From NCBI GenBank assembly GCA_919902485.1, contig CAKKRB010000251.1:1-8045 (forward strand): a stretch of DNA of 8,045 nucleotides, in the 5' to 3' direction. The stretch comes from Omnitrophica bacterium GWA2_41_15 (GTDB taxonomy: Bacteria > Omnitrophota > Gorgyraeia > Gorgyraeales > Gorgyraeaceae). The notes beneath the pieces are model-generated. The model was not told the DNA's origin, did not search any database, and saw only the letters and a list, made by a program, of their open reading frames with translations. A program made the translations under genes and the position numbers. Shown piece after piece: positions 1-5,604 of this stretch (position 1 is its first letter; each line of letters starts with the position of its first letter).

Positions 1-327
1 CCAAGGGCAAATTATCCTTGCGTTATCAGCGTAAAAAGAAAAGACCAGCCTGACGGCCTGTCTACCCATACTGAAAACATAGGCATAGGCGGAATATGCG
101 TAATATTGCCCAGAGACCTCGGCATATTTGCGCCTGTGGAAATAAGCCTGGATTTACTGGACGGCCAGCCCAGCATAGAATGCGACGGCACAGTTGCATG
201 GGTAATCGCGAGTAAAGGAGATAAAAAGACAGAATTCTTTGACACAGGCCTGGAATTTACAAATTTAAAAAGAAAAGACGCTTTAAGAATAAATTCTATC
301 ATAGAAAAAGTGATTGAAACGCAATAA
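1..327 (+). CDS. PilZ domain protein (5' end cut by window edge)
   Basis: The reading frame is open from base 1 to a TAA at 325-327 and gives 108 residues, so the true start lies outside the window; the TTG at 106 is internal to the domain and not a believable start. The fragment reads as a PilZ domain: an initial PRANYPC segment that would follow the Arg-rich RxxxR loop, then ENIGIGG at residues 25-31 in the place of the [D/N]xSxxG motif, then alternating beta strands (VEISLDLL, TVAWVI, FFDTGLEF) and a final helix. PilZ domains commonly bind cyclic di-GMP and pass the signal to a partner protein. Here Ser of the motif is Gly28, which may weaken ligand binding, and the RxxxR half cannot be checked. 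A second PilZ gene starts 39 nt downstream. No signal peptide or second domain is seen in the part present. Confidence 0.8.
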   Translation, partial: PRANYPCVISVKRKDQPDGLSTHTENIGIGGICVILPRDLGIFAPVEISLDLLDGQPSIECDGTVAWVIASKGDKKTEFFDTGLEFTNLKRKDALRINSIIEKVIETQ

Positions 328-331
328 GTGC

Positions 332-360
332 TTGACAAATAAAGAGTTAAGTGATAAAAT
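332..360 (+). promoter_or_regulatory. Sigma-70-type extended -10 promoter, leaderless
   Basis: TTGACA (332-337), a 17-nt spacer and TAAAAT (355-360) match the housekeeping consensus at 11 of 12 positions, and TG at 352-353 adds an extended -10. Transcription should start about 6-7 nt after the -10, which is the A of the ATG at 367. The second PilZ gene would therefore be read from a leaderless message; no Shine-Dalgarno is present. The 10-mer CTTGACAAAT recurs in the promoter at 5043-5071. Confidence 0.75.
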
Positions 361-366
361 TATAGT

Positions 367-663
367 ATGGAAGAGGAAAAAAGAATTTCCAAAAGAATAT
401 CTTTTGATTCAGCTATCCGGTATCATCAAAAAGGTTCTCAGAAGCAATATGACACCGTTGGTAAGGATATCAGCAATAGCGGCATAGGCTTTATTTCTAA
501 CGAATTTCTGCCAAAAAATTCCCACATTGTCTTTGAATTACACCCCCCGTGGCACCAGGAACCAATACAGACTCTGGCAGAGGTGGTCTGGGTATCAGAT
601 CAGCCTTATTCTGAAAGATTTTACGTAGGCGCCAGGTTTTTAGAACCTTTAATCGCGGTTTAA
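367..663 (+). CDS. Stand-alone PilZ domain protein
   Basis: A 98-residue protein that consists of little more than one PilZ domain. Both halves of the cyclic di-GMP binding signature are visible: R6-xxx-R10 in the N-terminal loop and D34-I-S36-N-S-G39 (DxSxxG) at the start of the barrel, followed by the strands IVFELHPP, TLAEVVWVS and FYVGARFLEP. Small single-domain PilZ proteins usually act as cytoplasmic c-di-GMP receptors that dock on a partner such as a motility, secretion or polysaccharide machine; the partner here is unknown. The ATG at 367 is chosen because it follows a consensus promoter by the exact distance expected for a leaderless transcript. The gene stands between another PilZ gene and the secreted TPR protein, 48 nt before the latter's ATG. 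No membrane segment or extra domain is present. Confidence 0.88.
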   Translation: MEEEKRISKRISFDSAIRYHQKGSQKQYDTVGKDISNSGIGFISNEFLPKNSHIVFELHPPWHQEPIQTLAEVVWVSDQPYSERFYVGARFLEPLIAV

Positions 664-711
664 AAAACAAGTTTTACACAGTTTTTGTCTAATTTCTTGT
701 GTATCATTAAT

Positions 712-2475
712 ATGTTAACCTTTAAAAAAGAATTAAATTTAAGCTTATTGCTAATACTTCTTTTATTCCTATTTAAAGATACATGCCATGCCAGCCCTGT
801 TTACAAACAAAACCTCAGGGTTCCTCTATCCAGCCAAAATGGCATGACCCGTAGAGCAACATTAGCTGGCTTAGTAAGTGGAGCTGCACTTAAGAAGGCA
901 TTAGGTCAGGTTTTAGTTTACGATACGCCCACTCTGCTTACAGAAATAGGATTTTCCATAGACGCGGTTTATGGCAATAACAACATTCCAGCCATGACCC
1001 AGCAATTAAATGAGTTTTTTAGAAAAACAAGGCTGTCAGATTTTCAAGATAGGTATAAGAGTATAAAAACAAATGAGGATTATGGAGCAAGGTTGAGAAG
1101 TTTATTGGAAGAATTATTTTTAGCATACAACACAGATAAAGGAAGAGGTTACAAAGGGCCGCCTTCCACGCTTCTTATGCAGTTAATTTCAGGATTTAAT
1201 ACCGAGCATAATATATTTGAAGCAATAGAAGCATCAACCAATATTGATAAAAATGTAAAAAAGCGCATAATAAATGAATTTTTAAGGTGTTCATCCAAAG
1301 CTATGCTGGGATATATTTCATTGGAATCAATAGGCGTTGACAATGTCTACGGCGCCACTTCTCCGGAACATGTATTTACGGTTATTGGCAGAGGAGAAGG
1401 CCTGTACATAATAGCGGATTTTAGTGTAGGCGTATTTAGAATTATAGATGTTTCGGAAAGTTCTAAACAATATTACAGGGAAGGGAATTATTGTTTTTTA
1501 AAAGATAGCTATAAGATTTCGGATGACAATATGGCCATTCTCAGGGCTAAATTTAAGAGAGAGGGGTTAGCTGCGCTAAATAATTTTTCAGAAAAAGAAA
1601 TAATAAATCTTTTTTATCCGCATATTTATATCTCGCCAAGGCTGGATTCAGAAGGCAGGAGAAAAGGCGTGCGTTCTGTTGTGCGCATGGAGCGCGGCCT
1701 TGCATTTGAGGATATAGGATTTACAGGCGAGGCATTAAAAGAATACGAAGAGGCCAGGAAATCTGACCCAGCATGTTCTGAAGTTTTGACCAATTTTGCC
1801 AAAGGTTTTCTAAGCGTTATTAATATAGGCAGGAGAAAGGGCATGGAAAAGGAAAGAGAAGCCGCTATAAGAGGCGAGGCGCTCAAGATGCTTAAAGAGG
1901 CTGTCAGGCTCAATCCGATGAACCCTGCTGCTTACAACGGACTGGGCAATATTGAAAGCTTGCAGGCTAATTGGGAAGAGGCGATAAAATATTTTACAGA
2001 ATCTCTTAAACTGGATGGGCAATCCTGGAAAAGCATAGGCACTTATTGCAATTTAGGAGACGCCTATCGCTTATCAGGGAGGCTCCAGGCTGCAAGGAAA
2101 GTTTACGAGGATGGATTGAAAGTTTTTTCGCAGGACCCGATGTTGATTTTCAAGTTAGGATTGACTTTTTATGAATCAGGGGATTACAAGGAAGCGGACA
2201 GCCAGTTTAAAAAGGCTCAGAAGCTAACAGAAGGCAGAGTTTGGGACATTTGGTACTGGCAGGGCATGAATTATTTGAAGTTACCAGGTAACAATGAAGA
2301 TAAAGCTGTGCAATGCTTTGTGCTGGCTGTAAGATTAAACAAGGAAAGTTTATCTTTGTTGACAGAAAAACAGGGCGTGTCAGACAGTATTAGACAAAAA
2401 GTAGAAAGAGAACTTGGCCCTGCCCTGGTTTCAAAAATAGGTTATTTAGCATTCCCGGCATTAACTTCTTTATAA
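712..2475 (+). CDS. Secreted protein: transglutaminase-like domain plus TPR repeats
   Basis: Taken from the ATG at 712 the protein has 587 residues; a TTG at 685 would add nine residues ahead of the signal peptide and is less likely. Residues 1-28 form a signal peptide (KK, a Leu-rich core, then DTCHA with likely cleavage near Ala27). A TRRATLAGL stretch at 46-54 resembles a twin-arginine motif. Residues about 115-300 suggest a transglutaminase/papain-like fold: Cys193 in RCSSKAML, His220 in SPEHVFTVI and Asp236 in YIIADFS have the order and spacing of a Cys-His-Asp triad, as in SirB1- or transglutaminase-like proteins. Residues about 325-545 contain at least four TPR units (for example around 332-352, 406-433, 441-471 and 476-505), normally protein-binding. 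The stop is 4 nt before the radical SAM gene, so an operon is likely. No Shine-Dalgarno is seen. The family is not recognised as a whole; the triad is inference from a pattern, the signal peptide and TPRs are clear. Confidence 0.8.
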   Translation: MLTFKKELNLSLLLILLLFLFKDTCHASPVYKQNLRVPLSSQNGMTRRATLAGLVSGAALKKALGQVLVYDTPTLLTEIGFSIDAVYGNNNIPAMTQQLNEFFRKTRLSDFQDRYKSIKTNEDYGARLRSLLEELFLAYNTDKGRGYKGPPSTLLMQLISGFNTEHNIFEAIEASTNIDKNVKKRIINEFLRCSSKAMLGYISLESIGVDNVYGATSPEHVFTVIGRGEGLYIIADFSVGVFRIIDVSESSKQYYREGNYCFLKDSYKISDDNMAILRAKFKREGLAALNNFSEKEIINLFYPHIYISPRLDSEGRRKGVRSVVRMERGLAFEDIGFTGEALKEYEEARKSDPACSEVLTNFAKGFLSVINIGRRKGMEKEREAAIRGEALKMLKEAVRLNPMNPAAYNGLGNIESLQANWEEAIKYFTESLKLDGQSWKSIGTYCNLGDAYRLSGRLQAARKVYEDGLKVFSQDPMLIFKLGLTFYESGDYKEADSQFKKAQKLTEGRVWDIWYWQGMNYLKLPGNNEDKAVQCFVLAVRLNKESLSLLTEKQGVSDSIRQKVERELGPALVSKIGYLAFPALTSL

Positions 2476-2479
2476 TAAT

Positions 2480-3517
2480 ATGGTGTTTTCATCTTCGAGA
2501 AATATAGAATCCTTAAGCATTGATCTTACCAATAGATGTAACCTAAAATGCCCCCATTGTATTATCCCGCTTAAGCAGAGGAAAACAGCAGGAGCAGTGA
2601 TTAAACTAAAAAAGTTGAAGAGGTTACTGCCAGTTTTGTTAAGGAATAAGTGCCGGCATATTAAATTTAGCGGCGGAGAACCTATGGCGCACACTGATTT
2701 TAAAGAAATCTATCTTCTTGTAAAACGAGCAGGCATGGGGATCACGCTCTTTACAAACGGAACTTATCTGAATCCAGAATGGCTGAATTTCTTTAGGCAG
2801 TACCCATTGACACGGCTAGTAGTTACGTTATATGGAGCAAGCGATAAAGAGTATTCCAAGAATTCCTTGAGTGGCGAGAAAAAATTATTTACTAAAATCT
2901 GTAAAATTATAGATGACCTGCATAGAACAGGAATTAACTATGCGATACAAGCTCATGTCTTGAAAAACAACCCTGATTTAAGAAATAGGCTTGCTGAAAA
3001 ACTGAGGAGCAGTGCGGATATCAGCATGGCAATAGCAGTATATCCGCGGAGCGCAAAAGATACCTCCAATGTAAATTGCGCTCTTTCGTTAGAGGAATGT
3101 AAGGCCGAGATATTGGAACAGAACCGCATTTTACTTAACAGTAAAGGCAAGTTTTTAAACGCGGACCCGATACGTATGGCTTTAGAAAAGAGAAAGAGTA
3201 TTCTTGGATGCGGCGCAGGTTATTCAAAGATACATATAACAGCAGACTGGCGGGTTACCCCTTGCGCTTTTTATAGAAACGTATCTTTTGATTTAGGCAG
3301 ATTTTCCTTGGAAACTATTTTTTATAAGATAATGCCGGATTTATTTAAAAAGAATGTTTCTCCGGAAAGTTTATGTTATAATTGCAATATGGTTAGGTAT
3401 TGCTCAAGGTGCATTGCTTTAGGATATGGTTCTATCGGGACAAATGCCTTGCGGGAACAGCTTTGTCAATACGCCCAGTTGATGATAAGCGCTGCAGGCA
3501 AAAACTATTATGATTAA
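2480..3517 (+). CDS. Radical SAM/SPASM peptide-modifying enzyme
   Basis: A 345-residue radical SAM enzyme. C20-NLK-C24-PH-C27 is the CX3CX2C motif for the [4Fe-4S] cluster that cleaves S-adenosylmethionine, and SGGEP at 64-68 is the SAM-binding GGE motif. The C-terminal part has a SPASM auxiliary-cluster domain: Cys244, Cys262, then C299-X2-C302-X5-C308-X2-C311-X17-C329, which fits the SPASM spacing apart from X2 in place of X3. SPASM enzymes such as PqqE and the sactipeptide or ranthipeptide maturases install carbon-carbon or thioether links in ribosomal peptides; the target and bond made here are not readable. Location is cytoplasmic. The gene begins 4 nt after the TPR protein with no Shine-Dalgarno and overlaps the HprK-like gene by 8 nt, so translation is probably coupled on both sides. 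The downstream PqqD-like protein is the expected substrate-presenting partner. Confidence 0.9.
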   Translation: MVFSSSRNIESLSIDLTNRCNLKCPHCIIPLKQRKTAGAVIKLKKLKRLLPVLLRNKCRHIKFSGGEPMAHTDFKEIYLLVKRAGMGITLFTNGTYLNPEWLNFFRQYPLTRLVVTLYGASDKEYSKNSLSGEKKLFTKICKIIDDLHRTGINYAIQAHVLKNNPDLRNRLAEKLRSSADISMAIAVYPRSAKDTSNVNCALSLEECKAEILEQNRILLNSKGKFLNADPIRMALEKRKSILGCGAGYSKIHITADWRVTPCAFYRNVSFDLGRFSLETIFYKIMPDLFKKNVSPESLCYNCNMVRYCSRCIALGYGSIGTNALREQLCQYAQLMISAAGKNYYD

Positions 3518-4418
3518 TAGAAATACTGGGTATGGGCCAGGCGTTACTCTTGCTGGAGTTTCAATAGAATTTGATAGGGTTTTATTTAGAAGCATTCCTG
3601 ATAGCTATATTCCCAGATGCAAGCGCCATGCTGGCTTTAAAGTTGACGCCCATGAAGTGAGTAAATTTCCTCCCATATTTTTTGATAAGAAAAGGAATTT
3701 AGGCGGTAATTTGTGGTGCGCAAAAAAAGAAGACATAGAATATTACCATTTTATGGATAGGAATGGCGACACTGGGCCAGTTGCTTTCAGTTATGATACG
3801 ATCAAAGATATTTATACCTTGTATGTTTTAAGAAGGAGCCGTTATTATTATCCTTTCTCTCAAAATTTTTTTCAGCACCCTTTATTTAATGGTTTTTATG
3901 ATATTGCCTTTTATTCTGCGGTATTGTCAAATTACCAGGGGTTTTTGATGCATGCAGCAGGATTCTATAAAAATAAAAAGGAAGGTATTTTAGTCTGCGG
4001 ACATTCCGGAGATGGCAAATCAACTTTGGCTATTAAGCTATACGAGACAGGATACAAGATAATAAGCGACGATTGCGTTGCTATACGCCAATCCCCAAAA
4101 GGATTCTATATGTACCCAACGCCCTGGATATGGAAAAAGAATGTCCCATCCAGCAATATCGAAGGTGTTTATCTTTCCAGCATTTATTTTCTTACAAAAT
4201 GCCGAAGAAAGAATACGCATATCAGGGATATTTCTATGAAAGAGTTTTTTCTGAAATGGCATGAATATGTAAAATTCTTTTCATTTTTTAAAGAAAAAAC
4301 AGCCTTACTTGCTGATTTATCTTTAGGCATTGCCAAGCAGGCTGAAAGATTTCAATTGTCTTATGTTTTAAAAGATGGTATTAACCATAACACGATAAGA
4401 TTAATTCCGGTGCAGTAA
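3510..4418 (+). CDS. HPr kinase-related P-loop protein (peptide kinase-like)
   Basis: A 302-residue protein whose second half matches the catalytic domain of HPr kinase/phosphorylase: His148 in FLMHAAG, a Walker A loop GHSGDGKST at 164-172, and GYKIISDDCVAI at 181-192 with the two Mg-binding aspartates 187-188. It then continues YPTPWIWKKN and a hydrophobic strand IYFL, as in HprK-related proteins of peptide-modification clusters. The N-terminal 140 residues are not the HprK N-terminal domain, and I do not see the GRG-type phosphorolysis signature of true HprK. No HPr gene is nearby. Related kinases in lasso peptide clusters (paeninodin type) phosphorylate a serine on the precursor peptide; that role fits the radical SAM and PqqD-like neighbours but is inferred. 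The start overlaps the radical SAM stop by 8 nt; 24 nt separate it from the next gene. Confidence 0.82.
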   Translation: MINRNTGYGPGVTLAGVSIEFDRVLFRSIPDSYIPRCKRHAGFKVDAHEVSKFPPIFFDKKRNLGGNLWCAKKEDIEYYHFMDRNGDTGPVAFSYDTIKDIYTLYVLRRSRYYYPFSQNFFQHPLFNGFYDIAFYSAVLSNYQGFLMHAAGFYKNKKEGILVCGHSGDGKSTLAIKLYETGYKIISDDCVAIRQSPKGFYMYPTPWIWKKNVPSSNIEGVYLSSIYFLTKCRRKNTHIRDISMKEFFLKWHEYVKFFSFFKEKTALLADLSLGIAKQAERFQLSYVLKDGINHNTIRLIPVQ

Positions 4419-4430
4419 ATAATTTTACAA

Positions 4431-4436
4431 AGGAGG
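4431..4436 (+). promoter_or_regulatory. Strong Shine-Dalgarno of the PqqD-like gene
   Basis: AGGAGG, inside AAAGGAGGGAG, lies 6 nt before the ATG at 4443. It fixes the start and contrasts with the three preceding genes, which have no recognisable ribosome site. It suggests this protein is made in larger amounts than the enzymes before it. Confidence 0.85.
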
Positions 4437-4442
4437 GAGATT

Positions 4443-4979
4443 ATGAAGACATTTTTCGATGGAATGACAAAAACGCATTACATTGTAAAAGGCGATAGGG
4501 AATGCATATTCAGGCAATTTGATAACAATGAATACTTATTAAGCGTTTATAAAGATGGTTTGCAAGGAGACTATCAAGATGAGCAAGGCAATAAAACAGA
4601 TGAACTTGTCCCTTTTTACCTCTTGAGCCAATCTGCAGCTATAGTCTGGCATCTTTTAGAAAATTGCCCCACACCTGAAAACCTGTTAAGCTTGATTAAA
4701 GGATGTTATGCAGATCATGAGTATCAAGAGATTGTAAAAGACCTGGATAAATTCCTTAATAATCTCTACAGGTTTCATCTTATCAGCCTATCTGAAAGCC
4801 GGCCAAGCGTAAATACTAATGCCAGCGTTTTTTCATCTTGTGATAGATTAGAACTTAAGCAGATGCTAAAGAAAGAGAAGCAAAAATATGCCCCTTTTAG
4901 CATAGAACCACTTATCATAAATCAACATGTTTTTACTGAGTTATCCGCGTGCCTACCACCGCCAGCAGAACAGCCATAA
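4443..4979 (+). CDS. PqqD-like RRE protein with precursor-like C-terminal tail
   Basis: A 178-residue protein. Residues about 28-115 read as a PqqD-type winged-helix (RiPP recognition element): a beta hairpin, then LLSQSAAIVWHLLENCPTPE at 60-79, a helix to about residue 89, and VKDLDKFLNNLYRFHLI at 98-114, matching the usual PqqD ending in an L..L...gLI pattern. PqqD proteins bind the precursor peptide and present it to the radical SAM enzyme; the gene two places upstream encodes such an enzyme. After a Ser/Asn-rich linker (115-132) comes a Lys-rich segment (LKQMLKKEKQKY) and a tail with PFSIEPL (151-157) and FTELSACLPPP (164-174). This looks like the conserved ending of many free-standing RiPP precursors, with one Cys (170) and nearby Ser/Thr as possible modified residues. 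The PqqD call is fairly firm; the idea that the tail is the substrate is inference. Confidence 0.75.
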   Translation: MKTFFDGMTKTHYIVKGDRECIFRQFDNNEYLLSVYKDGLQGDYQDEQGNKTDELVPFYLLSQSAAIVWHLLENCPTPENLLSLIKGCYADHEYQEIVKDLDKFLNNLYRFHLISLSESRPSVNTNASVFSSCDRLELKQMLKKEKQKYAPFSIEPLIINQHVFTELSACLPPPAEQP

Positions 4980-5042
4980 GATTAAGACAAATATCAAAAA
5001 ATGACTCCCCTTGTTCAATAAGAATATAAATCCGCACCCACC

Positions 5043-5071
5043 TTGACAAATCTAATATCGCAAGGTATACT
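5043..5071 (+). promoter_or_regulatory. Sigma-70-type promoter, near-leaderless
   Basis: TTGACA (5043-5048), a 17-nt spacer and TATACT (5066-5071) match the housekeeping consensus at 11 of 12 positions. The expected transcript start at about 5078-5079 leaves only 4-5 nt before the ATG at 5083, with no Shine-Dalgarno. It is the clearest transcription boundary between the peptide-modification cluster and the genes after it. Confidence 0.75.
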
Positions 5072-5082
5072 TTTTATCACTT

Positions 5083-5475
5083 ATGGCTGAAGAAAAAAAT
5101 AAACAGAGTATGAATAAGGTTTTTGCTTTATTAAAGCTGATAGACAAAGATAAAAGATACGATCCTGAAGCCTATTCCTTTATCATGGCAAGCCTGGATT
5201 TTACAATGAAAAGGCTGAAAAGAAAAGGCCACATAACAGGCCAGGAGCTTGCTGACGGGATAAAGGATTATGCCCTGGACCAATTCGGGCCGATGGCAAG
5301 GATTGTGCTTGAAAAATGGGGCATAAAGTCAACTAATGATTTCGGCGAAATAGTATTTAACCTAATAGGTTCAGGATTATTAGGCAAAACAGAAGAAGAC
5401 CACAAAGAAGACTTCAATAATCGCTACGACTTCAAAGAAGCCTTTGACAAAGGCTGCAAATATTCCCTTCATTAA
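5083..5475 (+). CDS. Minf_1886 family (TIGR04138-type) conserved protein
   Basis: A 130-residue protein that I recognise by its conserved core: YDPEAYSFIMASLDFTMKRL (26-45), a GHITGQEL segment (49-56), DYALDQFGPMARIVLEKWGI (67-86), then the acidic FGEIVFNLIGSGLL (92-105) and a final DFKEAFD. This is the small all-helical Minf_1886 family, known mainly from Planctomycetes, Verrucomicrobia and related phyla; its function is unknown. It is predicted cytoplasmic, without signal peptide or membrane segment. The ATG at 5083 lies 11 nt after a consensus -10 box, so the message is almost leaderless; Met10 is an alternative start. It appears to be its own transcription unit, ended by the inverted repeat at 5483-5525. 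Its presence is one of the better hints that the source belongs to the PVC superphylum. Confidence 0.85.
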   Translation: MAEEKNKQSMNKVFALLKLIDKDKRYDPEAYSFIMASLDFTMKRLKRKGHITGQELADGIKDYALDQFGPMARIVLEKWGIKSTNDFGEIVFNLIGSGLLGKTEEDHKEDFNNRYDFKEAFDKGCKYSLH

Positions 5476-5482
5476 TCTGCCG

Positions 5483-5525
5483 CGTTAATTCACAAAACAA
5501 GTCATACTCGTTTTGTGAATTAACG
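5483..5525. repeat. 16-bp perfect inverted repeat, candidate terminator
   Basis: The arms 5483-5498 (CGTTAATTCACAAAAC) and 5510-5525 are exact reverse complements around an 11-nt loop, and flanking GCC and GGC could extend the stem past a small bulge. It begins 8 nt after the Minf_1886 stop, a terminator position, but no T-run follows on either strand, so it is not a standard intrinsic terminator. It could also stabilise the 3' end of the message or be a protein-binding site. Confidence 0.7.
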
Positions 5526-5565
5526 GCATCACTATTCAAATAATACAAAAATAGTTAATTTTTGC

Positions 5566-5594
5566 TTGTATATTTTTCTTTCCTGTATTAAAAT
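5566..5594 (+). promoter_or_regulatory. Weak promoter candidate before the secreted two-domain gene
   Basis: TTGTAT (5566-5571), a 17-nt spacer and TAAAAT (5589-5594). The -10 matches 5 of 6 positions, the -35 only 3 of 6. The distance to the ATG at 5605 is 10 nt, giving a leader of about 4 nt, the same layout as the promoter at 5043-5071. No Shine-Dalgarno is present. Confidence 0.45.
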
Positions 5595-5604
5595 AACTGT
5601 AGCT

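Noticed and set aside
12..338. Minus-strand ORF opposite the first PilZ gene
   Set aside because: It is the shadow of a recognisable PilZ frame on the + strand; its translation has no family features.
673..707. Possible promoter TTTACA...TATCAT before the TPR gene
   Set aside because: The spacer would be 23 nt, too long; only the TATCAT -10 is plausible, so no promoter is listed.
685..711. TTG start nine codons before the ATG of the TPR protein
   Set aside because: It adds residues ahead of a well-formed signal peptide and has no ribosome site; the ATG at 712 is the better start.
2471..2476. Perfect TATAAT box just before the radical SAM gene
   Set aside because: No -35 at 16-18 nt spacing, and the expected transcript start would fall after the ATG; it overlaps the TAA stop of the previous gene and is probably chance.
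4073..4264. Second + strand ORF inside the HprK-like gene
   Set aside because: Overlaps the C-terminal half of the kinase in another frame, has no ribosome site and no recognisable features.
3510..4418. True HPr kinase/phosphorylase for carbon regulation
   Set aside because: The N-terminal HprK domain and phosphorolysis signature are missing, no HPr or PTS gene is nearby, and the neighbours are peptide-modification genes.
712..4979. Lasso peptide cluster
   Set aside because: The B1-, K- and perhaps B2-like parts are suggestive, but there is no asparagine-synthetase-like cyclase and a radical SAM enzyme is present, so a lasso product is not supported.
5001..5021. Short ORF (MTPLVQ) after the PqqD-like gene, checked as a possible precursor peptide
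   Set aside because: Only six codons, no ribosome site, no residues suited to modification.
5566..5604. Upstream TTG start of the secreted two-domain protein
   Set aside because: It would place 13 residues before the signal peptide and overlap the candidate promoter; ATG 5605 gives a clean signal peptide.
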